This document shows positions 8,201 to 13,233 of a stretch of DNA of 13,233 nt, one piece after another. The stretch's first letter is position 1, and every line of letters starts with the position of its first letter. This stretch comes from Oscillospiraceae bacterium (lineage in GTDB: Bacteria; Bacillota; Clostridia; Oscillospirales; Ruminococcaceae): the NCBI GenBank assembly GCA_900768705.1, contig CAAGEB010000039.1, positions 1 to 13,233 on the forward strand, given 5' to 3'. A program made the position numbers and the translations under genes. Below the pieces are notes generated by a model, which saw nothing but the letters and a program-made list of their open reading frames with translations, searched no databases and was not told the origin of the DNA.

Positions 8201-9558
8201 GCGAAATTCTCGATAAAGGAGCCGCAGCCTGAGGAACAAGCCTCGTTCAGCAGAATGCTCTCGATTTCGCCGTTTTTAACCCGCATACACTTCATATCCT
8301 GACCGCCGATGTCCAGAATGAACTCCGCACCGGGAAGCACACGGTCGGCGGCTTTGTAGTGCGCCATGGTTTCTATTTCGCCGTAATCGGCGTTGAGAGC
8401 CGCCTTTATCAGATGTTCGCCGTAGCCTGTGGTGCAGGTTTTTGCGATGTAGGCGTCCGAGGGCAGCCTGCCGTAAATATCCTTGAGAATGGCGATAACG
8501 GATTTCAGCGGGTCGCCGCCGTTTCCGCCGTAGCTGGAAAAGAGGATTTCGCCCTCCTTATTCATCAGCACCGCCTTTGTGGTGGTGGAGCCTGCGTCAA
8601 TTCCCAGATAGCAGGGTCCGCTGTGAGCTGCTAAATCCGCCGTGGGAATAACCGCCTTTGCGTGACGCTCACGGAACTCCTTCAGCTCCTCCTCGTTTCT
8701 GAAAAGAGGCGCAAGACGCTCCACCTCACGAAGCTGGTTTTCGCTGAGAGAGGAGGATCTTTTTGCCAGCAGGTCGATATCTGTTTCCACCGTTTCATCG
8801 GAAAGCGCACAGCCCATTGCCACGAACAGGTTGGCATTTTCGGGGAAAATAATGTTCTCGGGCTTTAAATCAAGAGTTTCGATAAAACGCCGCCGCAGCT
8901 CGGAAAGGTAGTGCAGCGGTCCGCCCAGGAACGCCACATTGCCTCTGATAGGCTTGCCGCAGGCAAGTCCGCTGATGGTCTGATTTACCACCGACTGAAA
9001 AACCGACGCCGCAATGTCGCTGCGCTTTGCGCCCTCGTTCAGCAGGGGCTGAATATCGCTCTTTGCGAAAACTCCGCAGCGGGAGGCAATGGGGTAAATG
9101 GTGGTATGCTCCTTTGCCAGCTCGTTCAGACCGCCGATATCGGTGTTGAGAAGTGCCGCCATCTGGTCGATAAACGCACCTGTGCCGCCTGCGCAGCTGC
9201 CGTTCATACGCTGCTCCAGACCGCCTGTGAGATATGTAAGCTTGGCGTCCTCGCCGCCCAGCTCGATTGCCACATCGGTCTGCGGGATAAGGGTGCGGAT
9301 AGCCTGTGTTCCTGCGGCAACCTCCTGCACAAAGGGTATTTCCAGCCACTTTGACACGGAAATACCGCCCGAACCTGTTACCGCCACCAGCACACGCTCG
9401 CCGGAAAGCTCCTTTCCCACCTCGGAGATTATGTCGGCAATGGTTTTTCGTATATCGGAAAAATGCCGCTGATAACGGCTGAACAGCAGCTCGTTGTTTT
9501 CGCCGAGAACCGCCGCCTTTACCGTTGTTGAACCTATATCAAATCCCACTCGTTTCAT
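5269..9558 (-). CDS. giant 2-hydroxyacyl-CoA dehydratase activase / dehydratase-like fusion
   Basis: The 1429-residue product joins two BadF/BadG/HgdC-type ATPase modules to dehydratase-like parts. Module 1 (about 1-260) has GFDIGSTTVKAAV, ELGGEDAKL, SCAGGTGAFI (Cys122) and SRCGVFAKSD (Cys161). Module 2 (about 315-575) has GIDAGSTTTKAV, DIGGQDMK, ACSSGCGSFIE (Cys441, Cys445) and SRCTVFMNSR (Cys480). In HgdC the two equivalent cysteines of each subunit bind one [4Fe-4S] at the dimer interface. A CxxCxxxC plus Cys627 cluster follows (601-627), then a DUF2229-like region (about 665-890) and a C-terminal HgdB-like region (about 1010-1420, with VCMQPFACLPNHVTGKG). Family members use ATP for very low-potential electron transfer in anaerobes; the substrate of this fused type is not established. 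AAAGGA lies nine bases before the ATG. Confidence 0.92.
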   Translation of the reverse strand: MKRVGFDIGSTTVKAAVLGENNELLFSRYQRHFSDIRKTIADIISEVGKELSGERVLVAVTGSGGISVSKWLEIPFVQEVAAGTQAIRTLIPQTDVAIELGGEDAKLTYLTGGLEQRMNGSCAGGTGAFIDQMAALLNTDIGGLNELAKEHTTIYPIASRCGVFAKSDIQPLLNEGAKRSDIAASVFQSVVNQTISGLACGKPIRGNVAFLGGPLHYLSELRRRFIETLDLKPENIIFPENANLFVAMGCALSDETVETDIDLLAKRSSSLSENQLREVERLAPLFRNEEELKEFRERHAKAVIPTADLAAHSGPCYLGIDAGSTTTKAVLMNKEGEILFSSYGGNGGDPLKSVIAILKDIYGRLPSDAYIAKTCTTGYGEHLIKAALNADYGEIETMAHYKAADRVLPGAEFILDIGGQDMKCMRVKNGEIESILLNEACSSGCGSFIENFANALGMSSREFAVLGLSAENPVDLGSRCTVFMNSRVKQAQKEGATVADISAGLSYSVCKNALFKVIKLRDTASMGDKIIVQGGTFMNDSVLRAFELIVGKNAVRPDKAGLMGAYGSALVAMERDDGVPGTIAKPQELENFHVEKTTARCGKCSNNCLLTISKFSDGKRYISNNRCERGAGNTSGGEKLPNLYDYKNHLLFDRECLPEDKAPRGVIGLPRVLGMYENYPFWHRLLTELGFSVKLSPKSSRAIYDKGIETMPSESVCYPAKLAHGHIQSLIDSGVKLIFYPAMPYEMGDDNGGDNHYNCPVVATYSEVIRNSVPELRESVKFMNPFLPIFNEKRMEQRLFEEFTKAVPEKNITKAEIASALEKAYAADAEFKAEMRRKGDETLKYLKENGKRGIVLAGRPYHVDPEINHGLPEMISGYGFAVLTEDSVAHMAKIVRPIRVVDQWTYHTRLYAAAHLVGDTDCLELVQLNSFGCGLDAITTDEVQEILRSFGKLYTCLKIDEVNNLGAARIRLRSLISVMDERARHKYKPVRGHLGYIRQPEFTKEMRKTHTILCPQMAPIHFDLLEAAFGHSGYNVVILKDCSKAVVDEGLKYVNNDACYPSILIVGQLIYALNSGKYDLDNTSVMITQTGGACRATNYVGMLKKALKDAGFEKIPLISLNVVGLEKQSGFKISATLAVRAFMSIIYGDVLSRCLYKVRPYEVEKGSANALYEKWRLFLRDELKSVSLPRFNENVRNIVKEFSEFPVRDIKKPKIGLVGEILVKFHPVANNDIIGLLENEGCEVVVPDLMGFFYYICSHGKTKSELLYCSRLKRFAENSVIRAFKFMEGSYRKAVKGTKFGCPGDIFEMREKVRPIVSPGNIAGEGWFLSAEMLELIEEGVPNIVCMQPFACLPNHVTGKGVIGEIRRQHPESNIVAVDFDPGASEVNQVNRIKLMLTQAFARAGISRRAVVPEFKAEDKYSELVSSIK

Positions 9559-9759
9559 TCATCTACATCCTTTCAAAGGTATCATGCCGAAAAAATGCAC
9601 TTGGGAACCTTTAAAAACCCACCTCACGGCAGCTTTTATACGACTTTTATCATCTGCCGGCGTCACGGTTTTTCAGAGAACCCGTTCGATTTATTTGTAT
9701 GCGGATTGAAGCTGCTTATTTCTTTTACAGTCATCAACAATATCCACATTTTGCGTATC
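9559..9759 (-). promoter_or_regulatory. long 5' leader with competing pairings at the ribosome binding site
   Basis: About 200 nt separate the predicted transcription start from the activase ATG. Within it CGGCAG and CTGCCG enclose a 21-base loop (about 9657-9626). Near the start codon ACCTTT (9580-9575) can pair with the AAAGG of the ribosome binding site (9573-9569) or with AAAGGT further upstream (9612-9607). The second helix is helped by GTGC/GCAT inside it. These two pairings are mutually exclusive, as in translation-controlling leaders. I do not recognise a known riboswitch class in it. Confidence 0.45.
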
Positions 9760-9765
9760 ATTACA

Positions 9766-9794
9766 ATTATAGCACAATATCTCCGAAAAGTCAA
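9766..9794 (-). promoter_or_regulatory. housekeeping-type promoter for the activase operon
   Basis: TTGACT (9794-9789) and TATAAT (9771-9766) on the minus strand are separated by exactly 17 bp. This is a near-consensus sigma-A/sigma-70 promoter directed at the activase gene. The predicted start is near 9759. Confidence 0.88.
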
Positions 9795-9805
9795 GGGTCG
9801 GGATT

Positions 9806-10882
9806 TCACTTATTATAGGAATCTATAATCGACTGCATAACCTCATCCACGGAAAAGCTGCTGCGGTTATCCTCTGCCCTATCGGACAGCCTTTTAACGC
9901 CGTCCTGCTCCATCCACTTTGAAATAAGCGGATAGGGATTTACAGAAGGCACGGCGTTTCTTTTATCACACCATTTGCGGTATTTTCCCTTATAAAGCGC
10001 AACTTCGTCCTCGCCGTATATCTCTTCCAGTTTTTTTCTTTCTTCATCGGCAGAGGAAGAACTGTGGCAGTATTCCGGCGAACAATTGTTTTCGCCGAAA
10101 CAGAGTTCCGGATCTTCAATCCCGCCGTAGGGTGCCTCTCCGCAGTCGGGAATTCCACTAAAACCGTCATAATTGTAATATCCGTTAAGCAGGTCAGAGT
10201 AGGCAGGTCCTTTTTCTGCTTTGCTTTCGTTTGCTTTGATTTCGTTTCCTTTGTTTTCGTTTCCTTTATTTTCGTTTACTTTGTTTTCGTTTTCTTTGTT
10301 TTCGTTTCCTTTATTTTCGTTTTCTTTGTTTTCGTTTACTTTGTTTTCGTTTTCTTTACTTTCGTTTTCTTTACTTTCGTTTTCTTTACTTTCGTTTCCT
10401 TTCCTTTCCTTTATGTAGTTTTTACCGGAATAATCGGGGTTATTACCGTAAAAACCCTCTTTGCCTGCCACGGAAATATTGGAACAGGTTTCCTTGGGAG
10501 AAAGCAGCCAAAATCTTCCGTCCACCTCTGTTTTACGCCTGCGGCTTTTGCAAACCTCCTGAAATCTGAGCTGAACCCCCGCTGAGGTCAGCACATGATA
10601 GGCTTTGAACAAGCCCTCGTCAAAAAGCGACCGCTTGCAGCAGAAACCGATTATTTCTTCCATAGTTTCGGGATCAAGTCCCAGCTCCATAGCGGCGCAG
10701 TCCATAAAATCGCTTTCCGCTTCGGAATAGTAGCCGTTCCGGTAAATCTCGCACAGGACGTACAGGAACACGGCAATTCCCTCGGCTCCGTAATGCGCTT
10801 GAAGAACCCTCACCTTTCTGTCCGAAAAAACGCTCACATCCATAGGGAAATAATCCAGTCCCTCTTTTATAGGTCTTGCCAT
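9806..10882 (-). CDS. DUF4373 (Lin1244/Lin1753-like) domain protein with KxNEx repeats
   Basis: The 358-residue product starts with ARPIKEGLDYFPMDVSVF and continues to about residue 115. This pattern is typical of the Lin1244/Lin1753-like N-terminal domain (DUF4373), which occurs in phage- and mobile-element-associated proteins related to DnaD-type replication factors. Residues 161-220 are twelve units of five residues with the pattern K-x-N-E-x, a highly charged, probably unstructured linker. The C-terminal part (279-358) is a separate helical region with KWCDKRNAVPSVNPYPLISKW and SVDEVMQSIIDSY. AAGGAG nine bases before the ATG supports the start. A role in replication or DNA binding is inferred from the domain only, and no phage structural or integrase genes are nearby. 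Confidence 0.75.
   Translation of the reverse strand: MARPIKEGLDYFPMDVSVFSDRKVRVLQAHYGAEGIAVFLYVLCEIYRNGYYSEAESDFMDCAAMELGLDPETMEEIIGFCCKRSLFDEGLFKAYHVLTSAGVQLRFQEVCKSRRRKTEVDGRFWLLSPKETCSNISVAGKEGFYGNNPDYSGKNYIKERKGNESKENESKENESKENENKVNENKENENKGNENKENENKVNENKGNENKGNEIKANESKAEKGPAYSDLLNGYYNYDGFSGIPDCGEAPYGGIEDPELCFGENNCSPEYCHSSSSADEERKKLEEIYGEDEVALYKGKYRKWCDKRNAVPSVNPYPLISKWMEQDGVKRLSDRAEDNRSSFSVDEVMQSIIDSYNK
10219..10398 (-). repeat. 15-bp tandem repeat (minisatellite) inside the DUF4373 gene
   Basis: Twelve consecutive 15-bp units, read on the plus strand as CTTTRYTTTCGTTTN and close variants, run without interruption. A degenerate thirteenth follows at 10399-10413. The unit length is a multiple of three, so gain or loss of units keeps the reading frame and changes only the number of KxNEx repeats. 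The tract is purine-rich on the coding strand. Confidence 0.95.
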
Positions 10883-11108
10883 AATTCATCTCTCCTTTGC
10901 AGTAATAGGTTTATTGTTAACTCAAAGTGTAGCACGAAAAAAACTGCAATTTTCTGCAATTCTTTTCCGTAAGAGATTATTTTCGGCAGAAAAATGGAAT
11001 TTTTGTACAAAATACCGCAATATAAGAATACACATTTGGCAATTTTTGCACCGGTATTATTTACGGGTTTTCTGCAATAAGAAATCAAAAATTACCGCAT
11101 AATAATTT
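10883..11108. other. AT-rich upstream region of the DUF4373 gene
   Basis: This stretch has no supported gene. On the minus strand TTGCAGAAAA occurs twice, with a third TTGCAG close by (two of the three adjacent, just upstream of the likely promoter). TGCGGTA followed by T-rich sequence also occurs twice. These may be operator sites. No tRNA or recognisable structured RNA was seen. Confidence 0.5.
10926..10934 (-). promoter_or_regulatory. possible extended -10 promoter of the DUF4373 gene
   Basis: TGCTACACT on the minus strand fits the extended -10 pattern TGnTAnnnT. It lies about 44 bp before the ATG and just downstream of two direct copies of AATTGCAG. No -35 at 17 bp matches the consensus, so the call rests on the extended -10 alone. 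Confidence 0.4.
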
Positions 11109-11140
11109 ACGCGCGCCCACACGGACGCGCGTTTTTTATT
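11109..11140 (+). terminator. terminator-like hairpin reading on the plus strand
   Basis: ACGCGCG (11109-11115) pairs with CGCGCGT (11126-11132) around a 10-base loop, and a run of six T plus ATT follows on the plus strand. The structure is a good intrinsic terminator, but no plus-strand gene is visible upstream of it. On the minus strand the hairpin is followed by AAATTATT, so it would work poorly as the fapA terminator. Confidence 0.6.
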
Positions 11141-11205
11141 ATTTTTGAAAAAACTTACAAAGAATACGGGAGTTGCCCAAAATGAAGGCATAGGGCGCAT
11201 ACAAG

Positions 11206-11295
11206 CTAACCCTTTGTTAGGGGGTTCGGGGGCTTTGCCCCCGACCGGGTCAAGGGTACGGAGTACCCCTCTAGTTCCCCTCCCTTGAGGGAGGG
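11206..11295. repeat. array of four short perfect hairpins
   Basis: Four adjacent perfect inverted repeats lie between fapA and the DUF4373 gene. They are CTAAC/GTTAG (11206-11220), TCGGGGGC/GCCCCCGA with a TTT loop (11226-11244), GGGTAC/GTACCC with a GGA loop (11254-11268), and CCCTCCCT/AGGGAGGG with a two-base loop (11278-11295). They form the left part of the repeat island at 11140-11535. They contain no coding sequence. Confidence 0.75.
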
Positions 11296-11358
11296 CAACA
11301 CGATGTTGCACGGTGACCGCCCAAGCGCAGCACGACGCTGCGCATTAAAGGCGGTCAC
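11288..11358 (+). repeat. nested-hairpin element, copy A
   Basis: A leading hairpin GCAACA-CGA-TGTTGC (11295-11309) is followed by an outer stem GTGACCGCC (11313-11321) / GGCGGTCAC (11350-11358). The outer stem encloses CAA, an inner stem GCGCAGC (11325-11331) / GCTGCGC (11337-11343) with a 5-base loop, and the linker ATTAAA. The copy at 13147-13223 has the same layout with different stem sequences. Function is unknown; it may be an RNA or a DNA-folding mobile repeat. Confidence 0.75.
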
Positions 11359-11385
11359 ACAGGTAGGGGTGGGTGTCCACGGCAA

Positions 11386-11526
11386 AGAACATTCTTATAA
11401 CCTTACAGTCGAAAAGCAATCCTTATTGCAGAGTATCGTTGGGAATTACCCGCTGCGTTACGCTGCCCTTACAGTCGAACCGCAATCCACCTTGCAATGT
11501 ACCGTTGGGAAACAGCGGCTTGCCGC
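11386..11526 (+). repeat. 66-bp-period repeat island, right copy
   Basis: Two full 43-bp units (11403-11445 and 11469-11511), joined by a 23-bp connector (11446-11468), repeat the organisation of 94-219. The lead-in GAACATTCTTATAACC before the first unit matches GAACAGACTTATTACC at 95-110. The second unit is followed by GCGGCTTGCCGC, as is the partial unit at the window start. The shared lead-in, connector and tail show that the two islands are copies of one larger repeat. Confidence 0.8.
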
Positions 11527-11535
11527 CCGCCGGGG

Positions 11536-12915
11536 TCAATACGGCTTAAACTTTATTTCGCCCTCGTCAACTCTGGCACGAACACGGTTCTCCACCGCAT
11601 TCACCTGAAGAATACAGGAATTAATTCTGATTGTCACACCGGGATAAATCATTTTCCTGCACCCCACCGACAAATCCTGGGTCAGCTGCAAAGCCCGATC
11701 AATCTCCTCAATACGGAGCTTCGCCTTTTTGGTCTCCGCTTGAAGCTTGAGACGGCTTCGCAAAGCCTCTGCCTTCATCTGCTCGTGCTTTGGAGAAAGC
11801 TTGGATTTCTTTGCATACTCGTTGAGAGTTACCAGTACCTTGGAAAGCTGCTCGGACTTGCCGTCCATATCCTCAATCTGCTTGCACAGATTGGAACGCT
11901 CTTCGCTGAGAACCGCATTGTTTCCCAGAGTAATCTCCGTTTTGGTGTAGTTTTCAGAGCCGATTACACCTGCGTCAACGCTGTTGAGAGCGGTGTATTT
12001 CCCGCCCACAATATTGCCGTTTCCGGAAGCTACGATATTCTTTCCCGCAAAGATTTCCCCGCCTATGTAGGAGCCGCTTTCCACAGAACCCTCGCAGCGG
12101 ATTTTGGAATTCTCGCAAAAGCCCAGTCTGATATCGCCGCTGCAATTTACCGTGCTGTTGATACAGCCCATTTTCACATTGATATTGCCCGCTGCGGAAA
12201 TCTCCGCTCCCATAGCGGAACCCAGTATGCTGATATCCTTCTTCGATGTAACCCGGAAGCCCTCCGCCACATTTCCCTTGACGGTTACGCTGCCGATAAA
12301 GTCGATATTTCCGCTGGAAACATCCACATCACCGGGGATAATAAGCGTTTCCATAACGCAGAAAGCACCGTTTTTGAATTCAAGATTTCCGTCCACGGAG
12401 GCGATAATTTCCGTATCGTTGTTTATGAGAGAAGTTCCCACGCCCACATTTACCTTTGCGGCAACGCCCTGCTTCTGGGGAACCTCACGGCCGGTAACAT
12501 CTTTTCCCGGAGTGCCTTCCGTAGGGAGAGTAATAACCGCAATGGTAGTTCCTGCGGTGATGTTGCGCACCAGACCGAGATTTTTGTAATCCACAACGCC
12601 GTGTTCGTTTTCCACGGGTGCGATATTGCTTTCGGTCTTGTAATAGTATTTGATTTTACCGTCCACACCGTTTTCGGGGGGAACCCATCTGGCGGCGCAG
12701 ACATTCTCGTCATACCGCTTCTGCTCCACGGCAAGGGCTATATTCTCCTCCAGCAGACCAAAGCAGACCCCCTTTTCGGTAAGAGCCGCTTTTACTCTGT
12801 CAACGGAAATATCCATACCGCCGTTTTCGGGCTTTGTAAAGGAGAAAAACGCAGCGGTCCGGTTCGGATCCACCGATACATCCACAACGGAATGAACAAT
12901 TACAGCTTCTGCCAT
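11536..12915 (-). CDS. DUF342 / FapA family protein
   Basis: The 459-residue product has the DUF342 (FapA) layout. An N-terminal domain reaches the motif ENGVDGKIKYYY (81-92), followed by the conserved TLPTEGTPGKDVTGREV (129-145). A glycine-rich stretch (about 150-320: GNLEF, GDVDVSSGNIDFIGSVTVKG, AAGNINVKMG, CSGDIRLG) fits a right-handed beta-helix. A charged coiled coil spans about 335-412, and a short C-terminal beta region ends in EGEIKFKPY. Family members are called flagellar assembly protein A and also resemble polymer-forming cytoskeletal proteins, but many occur without flagella and their function is unclear. The ATG at 12915 is preferred over a TTG at 12930 because GGGGGTG lies six bases before it. 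No flagellar gene lies nearby. Confidence 0.88.
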   Translation of the reverse strand: MAEAVIVHSVVDVSVDPNRTAAFFSFTKPENGGMDISVDRVKAALTEKGVCFGLLEENIALAVEQKRYDENVCAARWVPPENGVDGKIKYYYKTESNIAPVENEHGVVDYKNLGLVRNITAGTTIAVITLPTEGTPGKDVTGREVPQKQGVAAKVNVGVGTSLINNDTEIIASVDGNLEFKNGAFCVMETLIIPGDVDVSSGNIDFIGSVTVKGNVAEGFRVTSKKDISILGSAMGAEISAAGNINVKMGCINSTVNCSGDIRLGFCENSKIRCEGSVESGSYIGGEIFAGKNIVASGNGNIVGGKYTALNSVDAGVIGSENYTKTEITLGNNAVLSEERSNLCKQIEDMDGKSEQLSKVLVTLNEYAKKSKLSPKHEQMKAEALRSRLKLQAETKKAKLRIEEIDRALQLTQDLSVGCRKMIYPGVTIRINSCILQVNAVENRVRARVDEGEIKFKPY

Positions 12916-12958
12916 ACTTCGCACCCCCAATCAATAACTTTATTCATATCTTAATTAT

Positions 12959-12987
12959 ATAATACCACATTTCTTTCCGCTATGCAA
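12959..12987 (-). promoter_or_regulatory. promoter of the DUF342 gene
   Basis: TTGCAT (12987-12982) and TATTAT (12964-12959) on the minus strand are separated by 17 bp and lie about 45 bp before the fapA-like start codon. A second, perfect TATAAT at 12959-12954 lacks a -35 at the usual distance. Confidence 0.6.
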
Positions 12988-13054
12988 CAGTCACGGAAAA
13001 GTTTATGCAATTTTCACAAATTACATCCGGCTTTACTGAGCATATCAACAAATT

Positions 13055-13233
13055 CAGGGCATCTCTAAAAACCGGTTTGAACAGAGAAAATCGGCATGGT
13101 GCGTCGGCTGCAAGAAAAGCCGACGAAGCAAGGCTGTATGCCTTGCGAGGAGGCGTAACACGATGTTGCGAAGCGAAAGCCCAAAGTGACGGCACGGACG
13201 CCGTCGCTACAAAGCTTTCGCTTGTTGACAGAA
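13055..13233 (+). mobile_element. possible end of a non-autonomous mobile element (MITE-like)
   Basis: An AGGGCATCTCTAAAAACC stretch (from 13056) leads into the palindrome AAACCGGTTT (13069-13078). It is followed by three hairpin groups: GTCGGCT/AGCCGAC (13103-13124), GCAAGGC/GCCTTGC (13128-13146), and the nested-hairpin element to 13223. A gene-free block of stacked hairpins behind a sharp, transposon-end-like sequence suggests a MITE or insertion-sequence end. The other end, which should carry the inverted sequence, would lie beyond the window, so this is inference. Confidence 0.4.
13147..13223 (+). repeat. nested-hairpin element, copy B
   Basis: A leading hairpin GTAACA-CGA-TGTTGC (13155-13169) is followed by an outer stem AAGCGAAAGC (13171-13180) / GCTTTCGCTT (13214-13223). 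The outer stem encloses CCAAA, an inner stem GTGACGGC (13186-13193) / GCCGTCGC (13200-13207) with a 6-base loop, and the linker TACAAA. Layout and unpaired positions match copy A at 11288-11358, while both stems have different sequences. Confidence 0.75.

Noticed and set aside
9806..10882. Prophage remnant, because DUF4373 proteins often occur in phages.
   Set aside because: No integrase, structural, lysis or attachment-site features are visible, and the neighbours are ordinary chromosomal genes.
11497..12954. A 485-codon open frame on the plus strand.
   Set aside because: It overlaps the DUF342 gene over its full length. The minus-strand protein has clear family motifs and a ribosome binding site, while this one has neither.
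13151..13223. Twister ribozyme, suggested by GTAACAC and a later CCCAAAG.
   Set aside because: The expected twister stems and pseudoknots cannot be formed: AACA pairs locally with TGTT, the TA at the would-be cleavage site is CA in copy A, and the conserved 3' GGGAG block is missing.

Overview
The window looks like chromosomal DNA from an anaerobic Gram-positive bacterium of the Clostridia, most likely a Ruminococcus-like member of the Oscillospiraceae. This is inferred from gene content: a very large 2-hydroxyacyl-CoA dehydratase activase fusion typical of strict anaerobes, a small surface protein with an NPSTG sorting signal, a DUF342/FapA protein without flagellar neighbours, strong GGAGG-type ribosome binding sites, and islands of GC-rich hairpin repeats. 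No species can be named from the sequence alone.

All supported protein genes lie on the minus strand, so the layout is best read from high to low coordinates. 12916-13233 holds the fapA promoter and, facing the window end, a train of hairpins that looks like one end of a non-autonomous mobile element. 11536-12915 is a DUF342 (FapA-like) gene. 11140-11535 is a repeat island: four simple hairpins, one nested-hairpin element and two units of a 66-bp repeat. 10883-11139 is AT-rich upstream DNA with a plus-strand terminator-like hairpin. 9806-10882 encodes a DUF4373-type (Lin1244/Lin1753-like) protein interrupted by twelve 5-residue repeats.

A consensus promoter at 9766-9794 and a leader of about 200 nt precede a likely operon: the 1429-residue activase/dehydratase fusion (5269-9558), an SPFH/prohibitin-family membrane protein (4313-5203) and a PcrA/UvrD helicase (1951-4299). 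A previously unremarked RNA gene follows in the gap between pcrA and folA (about 1702-1943). It has the fold and a conserved apical sequence of 6S RNA, its own consensus -10 overlapping the pcrA stop codon, and a strong terminator. Immediately after it come dihydrofolate reductase (1182-1673) and an overlapping MmcQ/YjbR gene (809-1189), then a small cell-wall-anchored stalk protein (317-724). The window begins with another copy of the 66-bp repeat island (1-219).

The genes are mostly housekeeping (DNA repair, folate, membrane quality control) plus one anaerobe-specific redox enzyme. The unusual material is in the RNA and repeat layer: the 6S RNA beside a folate gene, the leader with competing pairings at the ribosome binding site, and two copies of a nested-hairpin element whose stems differ in sequence but keep their pairing.
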